In this document: piece by piece, positions 9,754 through 20,816 of the stretch
Layout of the letters: each line of letters begins with the position of its first letter
Position numbering within the stretch: the stretch's first letter is position 1
Origin: Thiomicrospira cyclica ALM1
GTDB taxonomy: Bacteria > Pseudomonadota > Gammaproteobacteria > Thiomicrospirales > Thiomicrospiraceae
Reading direction: 5' to 3'
Length of the DNA stretch: 64,000 bases
Assembly (NCBI RefSeq): GCF_000214825.1
Contig: NC_015581.1
Location: forward strand, 1,116,001 to 1,180,000
Translations under genes and position numbers: made by a program
Notes under the pieces: model-generated
What the model saw: the letters and a program-made list of their open reading frames with translations, nothing else
What the model was told of the DNA's origin: nothing
Databases searched by the model: none

Positions 9754-10143
9754 TTATAAGACTAAAAACTGTTTGGCGACCCAAAACCCAAGCAAGACAG
9801 CTAGGATACTGAGTAGCACACTGGCTAAAATGTTTAACATCGCTTTTAACCAGTCACCCAATTGAATAAACTGTAAGGTTTCGTAGGAGAAGGTCGCAAA
9901 GGTTGTAAATGAACCTAAAAATCCAACGATTAAAAACGCTTTCCATTCCGCCGACACGGCCCACTTATCTAACAGTAGCAGGGTTAATAGACCGACAAAA
10001 AAAGAACCGGTTACGTTAACGCCGAGCGTACCCCAGGCAAAATCACGCCCCAACCACTCATAAGTCGCGTGAGACATGGCAAACCGCGCCATGCCACCAA
10101 GTGCACTCCCTACGGCAATAGCCACCCAAAACATCAAGGTCAT
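9754..10143 (-). CDS. crcB: Fluoride ion channel CrcB/Fluc
   Basis: CrcB exports fluoride passively across the inner membrane as a dual-topology dimer. The 129-residue protein has four predicted membrane segments. The family signatures are GGMARFAMSH near residue 16, GTLGVNVTGSFFVG near 39, and GFLGSFTTFATFSYE near 75, with the phenylalanines and threonines that line the pore. It overlaps the end of rarA by 4 bp, so the two are translationally coupled. I see no fluoride riboswitch upstream, and the overlap leaves no space for one. Confidence 0.93.
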   Translation of the reverse strand: MTLMFWVAIAVGSALGGMARFAMSHATYEWLGRDFAWGTLGVNVTGSFFVGLLTLLLLDKWAVSAEWKAFLIVGFLGSFTTFATFSYETLQFIQLGDWLKAMLNILASVLLSILAVLLGFWVAKQFLVL

Positions 10144-11483
10144 AGTGTTCCCTTCTTGCGTCGTTGCGCGGACGACTGGCGATTTAATTCAGCCAACTCT
10201 GTCATTTTAGCGTTGATTTTAATTTCTAAACCACGTTCTGCCGGTTGATAAAACACCTGTTCTGACATAGCATCCGGAAAGTAACACTCTCCGGCGGCAA
10301 ATGCATCCGGCTCATCATGCGCATAACGATAGCCTGCGCCAACATCTAATTGCTTCATGAGTTCAGTTGGCGCATTTCGTAAATGTTTAGGCACGGGCAA
10401 AGCACCTGTTTGCTTCGCACAGCTTAATGCTTGATTGTATGCTACATAAACCGCATTCGATTTGGGCGCTACCGCTAAATAAGTCGCTGCTTGCGCGAGT
10501 GCTAGATCACCTTCGGGTGAACCCAGACGTTCATAGGCCTGCGCCGCATCTATCGCCGTGCTTAATGCTCGTGGATCAGCATTGCCAATTTCTTCTGACG
10601 CCATGCGGATTAAACGTCGCGCTAAATAACGAGGGTCGGCACCACCGGCTAACATACGGGTTAGCCAATAAAGCGCGGCTTGCGGGTCAGAGCCACGTAT
10701 TGATTTGTGCAATGCCGATATTTGATCATAAAAGGCATCGCCCTGCTTATCAAATCCGGCTAAGCCACGTGCGATGACTTTCCGACAAATATCAGCTTTC
10801 ACTACCAGACCTGCTGGTGTATTTTCTGCAAAATCAATGACTTGTTCGAGCGCGTTTAATAGCCTGCGTGCATCACCCTCTGCGGCATTTAACAACCAAG
10901 TTTTGGCGTCATCTTCAAGGATGATACCTTGGCCTAGGTCGATTGCTAACAGATCAACAGCGCGATCAATCAAGGGTAATAAATCGGCCTGAGTAAGTGG
11001 GTCAAGGACATAGACACGTGCTCTCGACAATAAGGCACGATTGAGTTCAAATGATGGGTTTTCGGTGGTCGCACCAATAAAAATAACTGTACCATCTTCA
11101 ACATAGGGCAAAAACGCATCCTGCTGAGCCTTGTTAAAACGGTGCACTTCATCAACAAATAATAGTGCCGGCTGTCCAGTGAGTTCTCGTTCAGCCTGTG
11201 CCTGCTCTACCGCCTTGCGTACTTCTTTAACACCGTCTAACACCGCTGACAGGGCTAGAAACAAGCGATTCGACTGCTGAGCAATTAAGCGAGCTAGCGA
11301 GGTTTTACCGGTGCCTGGCGGGCCCCAAAAAATCATCGAGTGTAAATGCTGCTGAGCTAAGGCGCGTTCGATAGCACGACCTGGCGCCACTAAATGCGAT
11401 TGCCCTACAAAGTCAGTCAGACACTGCGGCCGCAGGCGTTCAGCGAGCGGTTGATAAGCCGGCCTGCCAGCAAACATCGACAC
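10140..11483 (-). CDS. rarA: Replication-associated recombination protein A (AAA+ ATPase)
   Basis: RarA (MgsA) is a clamp-loader-like AAA+ ATPase that acts at stalled or gapped replication forks. The 447-residue protein has Walker A GPPGTGKT at 54-61, Walker B ALLFVDEVHRFNK near 106, sensor 1 GATTENPSFE, and the C-terminal tetramerisation region with MLAGGADPRYLARRLIRMASEE. It lies 2 bp from lolA and overlaps crcB. The same order (ftsK, lolA, rarA, serS) occurs in Escherichia coli. Confidence 0.95.
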   Translation of the reverse strand: MSMFAGRPAYQPLAERLRPQCLTDFVGQSHLVAPGRAIERALAQQHLHSMIFWGPPGTGKTSLARLIAQQSNRLFLALSAVLDGVKEVRKAVEQAQAERELTGQPALLFVDEVHRFNKAQQDAFLPYVEDGTVIFIGATTENPSFELNRALLSRARVYVLDPLTQADLLPLIDRAVDLLAIDLGQGIILEDDAKTWLLNAAEGDARRLLNALEQVIDFAENTPAGLVVKADICRKVIARGLAGFDKQGDAFYDQISALHKSIRGSDPQAALYWLTRMLAGGADPRYLARRLIRMASEEIGNADPRALSTAIDAAQAYERLGSPEGDLALAQAATYLAVAPKSNAVYVAYNQALSCAKQTGALPVPKHLRNAPTELMKQLDVGAGYRYAHDEPDAFAAGECYFPDAMSEQVFYQPAERGLEIKINAKMTELAELNRQSSAQRRKKGTL

Positions 11484-11485
11484 GT

Positions 11486-12109
11486 TTAAAACTCACCAAA
11501 ATAATCGACATTGCCATCTAGCTGTAATTCAAAATGCTCATAGGCGATCGGCTGATTTTGTTGAATATTGCTAAATGTCACCTTGGTGACTTCGGTTGCA
11601 CCCTGGTACATCCAAACCGCATGAATTTGTTGATCTTTTAAGCCCACTTCAATACTTTGAAAAAAGGTGGCGCGACGTGGGCGCAAGTTATACCAGGTTA
11701 AGCCATCACGCTGACCCGCATCAATAATCCGATAGGTTTGCTCAATGGGTTCATCAAATAATAACCACGCCAACGGAATATCACCCTGAATCTCAGTGAC
11801 TCGTTGCACGGTAACCTGCGCGAGTTCGGGTTCATAAACCCACAAATGACGACCATCAACTAGAATTTGCTGTGGGTCTGGGCGCGTATAGTTCCAACGC
11901 ATCATCCCTGGACGCGCTAAATAAAATTCACCAAACGCGCGATTAACCCGAAAAAAATGCTCTTCCGGTTGTTCTTGCACAAAATCCGCTTGAAAGGTCA
12001 CCAGTTGATCTATGGCTTGCTGCAAGGGATGCGGCGTTTGCGCCACAACCAGGCCTGGTAACAAGGCAAGGCTTAACCACAACCCACTAAAAAAATGCCG
12101 AACTGTCAT
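11486..12109 (-). CDS. lolA: Outer-membrane lipoprotein carrier protein LolA
   Basis: LolA is the periplasmic chaperone that takes lipoproteins from LolCDE at the inner membrane to LolB at the outer membrane. The 207-residue precursor has a signal peptide ending near LVVAQ and the LolA beta-fold with FQADFVQEQ and RPGMMRWNYTRPDPQQILVDG. It lies between ftsK and rarA, as is usual. It is relevant to the lipoprotein island at 24-30 kb, whose products carry leucine at +2 and should follow the Lol pathway. Confidence 0.94.
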   Translation of the reverse strand: MTVRHFFSGLWLSLALLPGLVVAQTPHPLQQAIDQLVTFQADFVQEQPEEHFFRVNRAFGEFYLARPGMMRWNYTRPDPQQILVDGRHLWVYEPELAQVTVQRVTEIQGDIPLAWLLFDEPIEQTYRIIDAGQRDGLTWYNLRPRRATFFQSIEVGLKDQQIHAVWMYQGATEVTKVTFSNIQQNQPIAYEHFELQLDGNVDYFGEF

Positions 12110-12149
12110 AAAAATCCTTAAAACTAACGTTTAATGAGTGAACACGCCA

Positions 12150-14858
12150 TTAATCATGTCTGGGGGTTAAGACTTCCCTTACCCCATTGGCTTGCATCGT
12201 CGATACCACCCCGGCCGCTTCCATCGCTTCCACAATGCGCGCGGCACGGTTGTAACCAATTTTAAAACGACGTTGTACCATCGAAATACTGACTCGACCG
12301 CCTTCAATTACAAAAGCGACCACTTCATCATAAAGTGGGTCGGACTCCGCATCATCACTACCAGCGCCGTTACTGCTCACGGCACTGCCGCCATTTTCAT
12401 GATCATGCGTTATTTCTGGTAAATATTGCGGGGCGCCTTGTTGTTTAATAAAATCCACCACTCGATGCACTTCGTCATCAGAGACAAAGGCACCGTGAAC
12501 ACGCAATGGTGAACCACTGCCTGGTGGCAAATACAACATATCACCCATTCCTAATAAGCTCTCCGCCCCCATCTGATCGAGAATAGTCCGCGAATCAATT
12601 TTTGAGGACACCTGGAAGGAAATTCGGGTCGGCACGTTGGCTTTTATCAAGCCGGTAATCACGTTTACCGACGGACGCTGGGTGGCGAGCACCAAATGGA
12701 TCCCTGATGCACGGGCTTTTTGCGCCAAGCGGGCAATCAACTCTTCGACCTTTTTACCGACCACCATAATCATATCGGCAAATTCATCAATAATGACGAC
12801 AATAAATGGTAGCGGCGTTAGCGTGGGTGCTTCATCGGCTATTGCCATGCCATGATTGGCGGCTTGCTCGAATAAGGGGTCGATAATGGGCTGACCAGCA
12901 TCTATCGCTGCTTGCACCTTTTCATTAAAACCGGCAATGTTACGTACACCCATTTTTGCCATCAATTGATAGCGACGATCCATTTCAAATACGCACCAAC
13001 GCAAGGCATTTGCGGCATCACTCATGTCGGTCACCACGGGCGTCAACAAGTGGGGAATGTCGCCATAAATGGATAACTCCAACATTTTTGGGTCGATCAT
13101 AATAAATTTGATTTGATCCGGTCGCCCTTTCAACAACATGCTGATTATCATACTGTTCACCCCAACCGATTTACCCGATCCGGTGGTGCCGGCAACCAAT
13201 AGGTGTGGCATTTTCGCTAAATTAGCGACCACCGGCTGCCCTTCAATATCCTTGCCTAAACCAAGGGTTAGTAAGGCATCACTGTCTTGAAAAGCCGGCG
13301 ATTTTAATACGTCTTTAAAGCTGACGATTTCACGATTTTCATTCGGAATCTCAATACCGACATACGGCTTGCCTGGAATCACATCGACCACGCGCACCGA
13401 TTGCACCGACATCGCCCGTGCCAAGTCTTTCGCAAGATTATTAATTTGGCTGACTTTGACACCCGGCGCTGGCATTAGCTCAAAACGTGTTACCACTGGA
13501 CCTGGTAATACCGCTTCAACCGTGGCGGTTACCCCAAACTCTAGCAAACGGGTTTCTAACAGTTTTGACAGGTCTAATAACTGCTCGGCAGTATAACGAT
13601 CTTTGTAGACTCTGGCCGGGTCCAATAAATCAACGCCAGGTACTTGATAGTCGTTGCTAGTCATTGGCGCTAAAGCAGTTTGCGCTGGTGCCACAGGCGT
13701 TGTCTCAATCGACTGGGGTGATACGGCTGGGGTATCTTGAACTGCGAGCTCACTGAGATCGCCTAACTGCTGGGGTTTGTGCTTCGCGTTCGCTGCTAGG
13801 TCTGCCGTATCGCCTAAGGTGGGCATTTTTTGGGTTTTGGGCGGTGAATCCGCCATTTCTGGTGACTTCGCATCATCACCAAACAAGCTCGGCGTGCGCA
13901 GACCTTTGGCCACATCTTTAAGGCTGCCAAAATCAAAGGATTTTTTAACCGCTACGTCTGTCACAACATCCGAATCTTGTTGTGCATCTACCGACGCCAG
14001 CGTTTTAATTAAAGGGGGCTTTCGTACGAGTTTAGTCTGGCCTTCTCCGCTAGCCGATAAGGTAACCGAAGCTGAAACTGCGTCATGAGCAGATGTCATT
14101 TTTTTAATCCGACCCTGTGCCGAGAATGCAGCCTGCTGTAGTTTAGCTGTGAAGCCCTGTGCTATCGCACGCCAAGGAATACGTTTTTGTTGGGTTAAAA
14201 GGTAGCTCGCCATGCCCGCTAAGCGTGGTTTTAACCAGCCAACACTCTGCCAAAAACCGCTACCGGTTTGCTCAAAAATAGATAACCAAGAACGAGCTAA
14301 GGCCAAACTAAACCCAACCGCCATTAGTGCAATCAATAGCAGCGTTGTCGCCAGTAAGTCAAACTGTGAGACCAAAAATTTACTGAGCTCAAAGCCAACC
14401 ACACCTCCCGCATAAAATGGCAGAGCAACCCATGTAGCATCAGGACTCACAAACAAACTCGCCAATGCCGAACCACTGACCACAACAAGCACGACACCGA
14501 CAAGACTTAGCGCAATCCGAGCAATATCAAATTCATCATTGCGTCGATTGCGTAACACGAGCCAACTGATCACCAATAGACCGAGTGACCAAGCAAACGC
14601 AAAAATACCAAACACATAAAATAAGATAGACGAAAGCCACGCACCAGTCGCCCCGCCAAAATTTAAAACAACGCCACTTTGACCGGCTTGCTGAAAACCG
14701 AGATCGTTTGGGTCGTAGCTGTAAAGCACCAATAAGATAAATAGCGCTAAGGTAATACCTGCAATAAAGATGACATCTTTTAATAACCAATGAGTGGGTT
14801 TAGCTTGCTCGCTGCTTCGTGAAGCATTAGTGGCTGAGACCATGTATTTGAAATCCAA
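12150..14858 (-). CDS. ftsK: DNA translocase FtsK
   Basis: FtsK is anchored in the division septum and pumps DNA toward dif, where it activates XerCD. The 902-residue protein has an N-terminal domain with four or five membrane segments (about residues 28-200), a low-complexity linker rich in P, A and S (about 230-400), the RecA-like motor with Walker A AGTTGSGKSVGVN near residue 560 and Walker B FIVVIIDEFADM, and a C-terminal winged-helix gamma domain (VSISMVQRRFKIGYNRAARI) that reads polar KOPS sites. The start may be the methionine six codons later. It is shorter than enterobacterial FtsK because the linker is shorter. Confidence 0.96.
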   Translation of the reverse strand: MDFKYMVSATNASRSSEQAKPTHWLLKDVIFIAGITLALFILLVLYSYDPNDLGFQQAGQSGVVLNFGGATGAWLSSILFYVFGIFAFAWSLGLLVISWLVLRNRRNDEFDIARIALSLVGVVLVVVSGSALASLFVSPDATWVALPFYAGGVVGFELSKFLVSQFDLLATTLLLIALMAVGFSLALARSWLSIFEQTGSGFWQSVGWLKPRLAGMASYLLTQQKRIPWRAIAQGFTAKLQQAAFSAQGRIKKMTSAHDAVSASVTLSASGEGQTKLVRKPPLIKTLASVDAQQDSDVVTDVAVKKSFDFGSLKDVAKGLRTPSLFGDDAKSPEMADSPPKTQKMPTLGDTADLAANAKHKPQQLGDLSELAVQDTPAVSPQSIETTPVAPAQTALAPMTSNDYQVPGVDLLDPARVYKDRYTAEQLLDLSKLLETRLLEFGVTATVEAVLPGPVVTRFELMPAPGVKVSQINNLAKDLARAMSVQSVRVVDVIPGKPYVGIEIPNENREIVSFKDVLKSPAFQDSDALLTLGLGKDIEGQPVVANLAKMPHLLVAGTTGSGKSVGVNSMIISMLLKGRPDQIKFIMIDPKMLELSIYGDIPHLLTPVVTDMSDAANALRWCVFEMDRRYQLMAKMGVRNIAGFNEKVQAAIDAGQPIIDPLFEQAANHGMAIADEAPTLTPLPFIVVIIDEFADMIMVVGKKVEELIARLAQKARASGIHLVLATQRPSVNVITGLIKANVPTRISFQVSSKIDSRTILDQMGAESLLGMGDMLYLPPGSGSPLRVHGAFVSDDEVHRVVDFIKQQGAPQYLPEITHDHENGGSAVSSNGAGSDDAESDPLYDEVVAFVIEGGRVSISMVQRRFKIGYNRAARIVEAMEAAGVVSTMQANGVREVLTPRHD

Positions 14859-15963
<1,105 letters not shown>

Positions 15964-15991
15964 TAAAAGACATCAAATAACCAAGCCTCAT

Positions 15992-16022
15992 CCAGCAGCC
16001 TGGTTGTTCCAACCAGGCCTGC
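15992..16022. terminator. Hairpin behind trxB built from inverted iterated-palindrome copies
   Basis: GCAG-CCTGGTTG (15995-16006) pairs with CAACCAGG-C-CTGC (16010-16022) around TTC, with a single bulged C. The right arm contains an exact CAGGCCTG and the left arm a copy lacking one C (CCAGCAGCCTGG). It lies 28 bp behind the trxB stop, so it may end trxB transcription. No U-tract follows. Confidence 0.5.
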
Positions 16023-16107
16023 ACCCAAGCCACAATGACTTTTCACTATAAACTCATTCAACGTTAGATAACGCTATCCAGCCTCATCGAATAGAAGTTT
16101 TTGCGCA

Positions 16108-17682
16108 TTAATGTTCGCGGGTAGCGACAAACTTTAGTGTCGGCCAGCGTTCTTCTGTGAGCTGTAAGTTCACTCGCGTTGGGGCAATATACACCAGCTG
16201 ATCGGCGGCATCGTAAGCGACGTTATCGGTCACCTTATCCAAAAACTTAGCTATTTCAGCTTTATCACCAACGACCCAGCGCGCCGTCGCGACATTGACA
16301 GGTTCGAATTGGCAAGCCACGTTATATTCATCGGCCAGACGTTGTGCCACTACTTCAAACTGTAGCACCCCAACCGCGCCCAAAATCAGATCATTATTGG
16401 CAATCGGGCGATACAACTGGGTTGCGCCCTCCTCTGAAAGCTGGGTTAAGCCTTTTTGTAAGGCCTTCATTTTCATTGGGTCTTTTAAACGTGCACGACG
16501 GAATAATTCCGGCGCAAAGTTAGGGATACCGGTAAATTTTAAGATTTCGCCTTCCGTAAACGTATCGCCAATCTTAATCGTACCGTGGTTATGCAAGCCA
16601 ATAATGTCACCAGGATAGGCTTCTTCCGCTTGTTCACGTTTGTTGGCTAGGAAGGTAATCGCTTTGGAGATTTTAACGTCCTTGCCAATGCGCACGTGTT
16701 TGAGTTTTTTACCGGCCTCGTATTTACCCGATACTATGCGCATAAACGCAACACGGTCACGATGTGCCGGATCCATATTGGCTTGGATTTTAAACACAAA
16801 GCCGGTCATTTTTTCTTCGTCCGCTTTCACAAAGCGATCTTCGGTTTCACGGCCTTTCGGTGGCGGCGCATATTGGGCAAAGCCATCGAGCAACTCTTGC
16901 AAACCAAAGTTGTTTACCGCTGAGCCAAAAAACACCGGGGTTTGCTTGCCTGCTAAAAATGAGCTCAATTCAAATTCGTGGCTGGCACCGCGCACCAGTT
17001 CAATTTCCTCACGCAATTCATCGGCCATACTACCAATCAGTTCATCGAGTCGTGGGTTGTCAAGACCCTTGATGACTTCACCTTCACTCGCTCGCTGACC
17101 ATCAGCCTGTGCAAACAGACGAATCGTATCACTGTAAAGATGATAAATACCTTTAAAACGCTTGCCCATGCCGATCGGCCAGGTCATTGGCGCACATTCA
17201 ATTTTTAACACATCTTCGACTTCATCCAACAATTCAATAGGTTCTTTGCCTTCTCGGTCGAGTTTGTTGATAAAGGTTAAAATTGGCGTATCACGCAGGC
17301 GACACACTTCCATAAGTTTTATCGTGCGATCCTCTACACCCTTCGCTACGTCGATAACCATTAGCGCCGAATCTACCGCTGTTAAAACCCGATAGGTATC
17401 CTCGGAAAAGTCTTCATGCCCGGGGGTATCCAGTAGGTTCATCATCACCTCTTTATAAAGGAACTGCATAACAGATGACGCAACTGAAATACCCCGCTCT
17501 TGCTCCATTTTCATCCAGTCCGAGGTCGCACCACGATCAGTCTTGCGACTTTTTACCGCACCGGCCATTTGAATCGCACCGCCGTACAACAAAAGTTTTT
17601 CGGTAACGGTGGTTTTGCCGGCATCCGGATGAGAAATAATCGCAAAAGTGCGACGACGGGTGGTTTCTAGAATCAAAGACAT
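16108..17682 (-). CDS. prfC: Peptide chain release factor 3
   Basis: RF3 is a translational GTPase that recycles RF1 and RF2 from the ribosome after peptide release. The 524 residues match the family. G1 SHPDAGKT is at 17-24, the switch region [21 protein letters not shown] follows, then G3 DTPGHEDF and G4 NKLDRE. Domain II/III sequence continues to FVATREH. The gene stands alone on the minus strand between trxB and the secF terminator. Confidence 0.97.
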   Translation of the reverse strand: MSLILETTRRRTFAIISHPDAGKTTVTEKLLLYGGAIQMAGAVKSRKTDRGATSDWMKMEQERGISVASSVMQFLYKEVMMNLLDTPGHEDFSEDTYRVLTAVDSALMVIDVAKGVEDRTIKLMEVCRLRDTPILTFINKLDREGKEPIELLDEVEDVLKIECAPMTWPIGMGKRFKGIYHLYSDTIRLFAQADGQRASEGEVIKGLDNPRLDELIGSMADELREEIELVRGASHEFELSSFLAGKQTPVFFGSAVNNFGLQELLDGFAQYAPPPKGRETEDRFVKADEEKMTGFVFKIQANMDPAHRDRVAFMRIVSGKYEAGKKLKHVRIGKDVKISKAITFLANKREQAEEAYPGDIIGLHNHGTIKIGDTFTEGEILKFTGIPNFAPELFRRARLKDPMKMKALQKGLTQLSEEGATQLYRPIANNDLILGAVGVLQFEVVAQRLADEYNVACQFEPVNVATARWVVGDKAEIAKFLDKVTDNVAYDAADQLVYIAPTRVNLQLTEERWPTLKFVATREH

Positions 17683-17721
17683 GAATTTAATCTACTACTC
17701 AAATAATCAAGTTAAAACAAA

Positions 17722-17752
17722 ACAGCAGATCCAACCTTGTTGAATCTGCTGT
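17722..17752 (-). terminator. Terminator of the queA-secF operon
   Basis: ACAGCAGAT (17722-17730) pairs with ATCTGCTGT (17744-17752). On the minus strand the stem is followed by TTTGTTTTAAC, a U-rich tail. It lies 23 bp after the secF stop and just before prfC. Confidence 0.75.
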
Positions 17753-17774
17753 GCATTATCATCCAGCAGGCCTG

Positions 17775-18821
17775 CTAATCTTGTGCTTTTCGCTTGGCCT
17801 CTTGCGCAAGAAAGTCTTTATGGAGCTCGTCATCCGACAAATCATCTGCACCACCTTCTTTTTTAACCGGCGGCATCAAATCTTGCTTAGATACGCCCAA
17901 TAGCAACGCGGTATTACTGGCAACATAAATGGATGAGTAGGTACCCACAATAACACCAATTATCAAGGCGGTAGCAAACCCATGAATAATCTCGCCACCT
18001 AAGAAAAACAACGCTGACAATACGAGCAAGGTGGTTAAGGAAGTCATTAAGGTTCGCGCTAGCATATCATTGAGCGCTTTATTAGTGACTTCTGCTGGTG
18101 TGCCGATTCTCACGGTTCGAAAGTTTTCCCGTATTCTGTCAAACACAACGATGGTATCGTTTAGCGAGTAACCTATAATGGCCAAAATCGCAGCTAATAC
18201 TGTTAAGTCAAATTGAATTTGAGTCCAGGCAAATACCCCCAGTGTAATCACAACGTCGTGGACGAGTGCTGTGATAGCTCCCAACGAGAAACGATATTCA
18301 AACCGTAATGCAACATAGATTAAAATACCAATTAACGCATAAAGCACCGCTAAAGCCCCATCCGTCGTGAGCTCTTCACCAACTTGTGGCCCTACAAATT
18401 CGACACGGCGTAAATCAATCAGTTGATCGCTCGCCTGCTGTAAGGCTGCCATCACTTCATTACTTAAGGTTGCTGATGCCATATCGCCACGCGGCGCAAT
18501 CCGAATCAACACTTCTCGTGATGACCCAAAATGCTGTACTTGCGCTTCTTCATAGCCAGCAGCTACTAGATGGGTACGGATTTCAGTTAAATCCGCACCT
18601 TGTGGATAGGTTAACTCGATGATGGTACCACCAGTAAAATCGACGCCTAAGTTAAGTCCCTTGTACCAAAGACCTAATAATGATGCGATGATCAACAAGA
18701 CTGAAAATAGTACCGCCGGGGTTCTAATTTTCATAAACTTAATCTTGCCGTAGTCCATTGGTGTCGACTGAGCTGTTTCTACTGTGCTGTCTGGGGTCGT
18801 TGCGGTTTGTTTAGTCGTCAT
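17775..18821 (-). CDS. secF: Protein translocase subunit SecF
   Basis: SecF pairs with SecD in the inner membrane and uses the proton gradient to aid late steps of Sec export. The 348-residue protein has six predicted membrane segments and the characteristic GLNLGVDFTGGTIIEL after the first. The segment AILAIIGYSLNDTIVVFDRIREN is the conserved TM4-TM5 region. A charged tail of about 35 residues ends KRKAQD. The stop codon directly abuts the palindrome CAGGCCTG (17767-17774). It lies 9 bp behind secD. Confidence 0.96.
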   Translation of the reverse strand: MTTKQTATTPDSTVETAQSTPMDYGKIKFMKIRTPAVLFSVLLIIASLLGLWYKGLNLGVDFTGGTIIELTYPQGADLTEIRTHLVAAGYEEAQVQHFGSSREVLIRIAPRGDMASATLSNEVMAALQQASDQLIDLRRVEFVGPQVGEELTTDGALAVLYALIGILIYVALRFEYRFSLGAITALVHDVVITLGVFAWTQIQFDLTVLAAILAIIGYSLNDTIVVFDRIRENFRTVRIGTPAEVTNKALNDMLARTLMTSLTTLLVLSALFFLGGEIIHGFATALIIGVIVGTYSSIYVASNTALLLGVSKQDLMPPVKKEGGADDLSDDELHKDFLAQEAKRKAQD

Positions 18822-18830
18822 AGCACTCTC

Positions 18831-20714
18831 CTATATCCACAACTTGGTGACACGTTTATTACCATAACGCCAATTCACCAACCCGCGAGTTAAGAGAATA
18901 GCGGTAAACATAGAGGTCGCGATACCAATACTTAGGGTAATCGCGAAGCCTTTAATCGGCCCCGTACCAAAACTAAATAACACAATAGCTGCTATCAGCG
19001 TGGTGATGTTGGCATCGGCAATGGTCACAAAAGCTTTTTCATAACCCGAATGGATGGCATTTTGTATCGAGCCCTTTTTCATTTCTTCACGGATCCGCTC
19101 AAATATCAGCACGTTGGCATCAACGGCCATCCCGACGGTTAATACAATCCCAGCAATCCCTGGTAAGGTTAAGGTGGCTTGCAACAACGAGAGCACAGCA
19201 ACGATTACCACCAAGTTAACGGTTAGCGCCACGTTAGCAATCATCCCAAACGCCTTGTAACGCCAAGCCATGATAATAAGCACCAAAATAAAACCAAAGA
19301 TCACCGACATTAAGCCTTGGTTAATATTGTCCTGACCCAAGCTCGGTCCAACCGTACGCTCCTCGACAATCTCCATGGGAGCGGCCAAGGCACCGGCACG
19401 CAGTAACAACGCTAGGTTCTGTGCTTCTTGTGAACTTGATAGACCGGTGATTTGGAAACGATTGGCAAATTGATCACGAATGACCGCGGCGTTAATAACA
19501 TCGCGAGTCACGATACGTTCACGTACCAATTCACCATCACGTTCCACGGTTTCAACACGGCTCTCAATAAACACCACCGCCATGCGATTACCGATATTGT
19601 CACGCGTGGTTGCCAACATCCGGCGGCCACCTGCACCATCCAGAGTAACACTGACTTGTGGCGAACCCTGTTGGGCATCAATCCCTGATTGGGCATTAAT
19701 CACGCTTTCACCGGTCACAATCACATTACGCTGTAACAAAATCGGACGACCATCACGGAAGTTAAACAATTGGGTATTCGGTGGTACGGCACCGGTGCGC
19801 TCGGCCCGTTCCGCATCACCGCGTTCATCCACTAAACGGAATTCTAGGGTTGCGGTTGCGCCTAAAATTTCTTTCGCGCGTGCCGTATCCTGCACCCCAG
19901 GTAATTGCACCACAATCCGCCGCTCGCCCTGTTGTTGAATCACCGGCTCTGCAACACCCAACTCGTTAATACGATTACGAAGCGTGGTGATGTTTTGCTG
20001 CAATGCAAATCGCTTGGTTTCAGCAATAACGCTGGAGGCCAAACGCATTTCAACCAGTGCTTGCTCACCCTCGTCTAAGGCACGAGTTTGCAATTCGTTA
20101 CTCATCTCACGGTTAATGATGACCAAACCTTGGTCACGCGCCTCGGCTGAACGAAAAATAACCCGTAAAGTTTCATCTTGATATTCAACCGTTTGATAAC
20201 GCACCCGTTCATCACGTAATAGATTGCGCACTTCGTCATCAAAGCGGCGATAGGCACCGGCGACTGCCGCGTCCATATCAACATCCATTAAGAAATGGAC
20301 GCCACCGCGTAAATCCAAACCTAAATACATAGGCTGCCCACCTACAGCTCGCAATAACCCTGGGGTTGCTGGTGCTAAATTCAAAGCAACCACGGCCTGA
20401 CGGCCAAACATTTCACGCATTAAGTCGTTGGCTTGTAATTGCGTGTCAACATCATCAAAACGGATCAAATATTGATTACCATCAAAGCTGAGCAATTTGG
20501 GTGTTAAACCTGCGGCAATTAAACGCTGTTCAATTTCCTCGGTTGTACGCTCATTAAACTGCCCTGCTTGGGTTGAGGATACTTGTACCGATGGGTCATC
20601 ACCGAAAAGATTGGGCATTGCATAAGTAATACCCAGCACGACCACGGCAATAATCAACAAATACTTCCATGCCGGAAAACGGTTTGAAATAATCTGACGT
20701 TGTGATTCAAACAT
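18831..20714 (-). CDS. secD: Protein translocase subunit SecD
   Basis: SecD is the larger partner of SecF. The 627-residue protein has an N-terminal membrane anchor (about residues 17-35), a large periplasmic domain including LGLDLRGGVHFLMDVD, which marks the family, and a C-terminal five-helix bundle with AGIVLTVGMAVDANVLIFERIREE and the charged residues of the proton path. A strong hairpin precedes it, separating it from yajC. Confidence 0.96.
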   Translation of the reverse strand: MFESQRQIISNRFPAWKYLLIIAVVVLGITYAMPNLFGDDPSVQVSSTQAGQFNERTTEEIEQRLIAAGLTPKLLSFDGNQYLIRFDDVDTQLQANDLMREMFGRQAVVALNLAPATPGLLRAVGGQPMYLGLDLRGGVHFLMDVDMDAAVAGAYRRFDDEVRNLLRDERVRYQTVEYQDETLRVIFRSAEARDQGLVIINREMSNELQTRALDEGEQALVEMRLASSVIAETKRFALQQNITTLRNRINELGVAEPVIQQQGERRIVVQLPGVQDTARAKEILGATATLEFRLVDERGDAERAERTGAVPPNTQLFNFRDGRPILLQRNVIVTGESVINAQSGIDAQQGSPQVSVTLDGAGGRRMLATTRDNIGNRMAVVFIESRVETVERDGELVRERIVTRDVINAAVIRDQFANRFQITGLSSSQEAQNLALLLRAGALAAPMEIVEERTVGPSLGQDNINQGLMSVIFGFILVLIIMAWRYKAFGMIANVALTVNLVVIVAVLSLLQATLTLPGIAGIVLTVGMAVDANVLIFERIREEMKKGSIQNAIHSGYEKAFVTIADANITTLIAAIVLFSFGTGPIKGFAITLSIGIATSMFTAILLTRGLVNWRYGNKRVTKLWI

Positions 20715-20779
20715 AAAACAAGCCTTCAGCTAAATTGGGCTATTGAAAGTTAGCTACTAATGGAGTTGTGGCGAAGAAA

Positions 20780-20799
20780 AAAGGGGCATGAGCCCCTTT
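20780..20799 (-). terminator. Intrinsic terminator/attenuator between yajC and secD
   Basis: AAAGGGGC and GCCCCTTT pair perfectly around ATGA. On the minus strand the stem is followed by six T. It lies 18 bp after yajC and 65 bp before secD, inside what is normally a single operon, so it could lower secDF expression relative to yajC. Confidence 0.8.
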
Positions 20800-20816
20800 C
20801 AAACACCAAGCAACAA

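Noticed and set aside
9754-10143. A fluoride riboswitch for crcB
   Set aside because: crcB overlaps rarA, leaving no leader, and no riboswitch-like fold is seen nearby.
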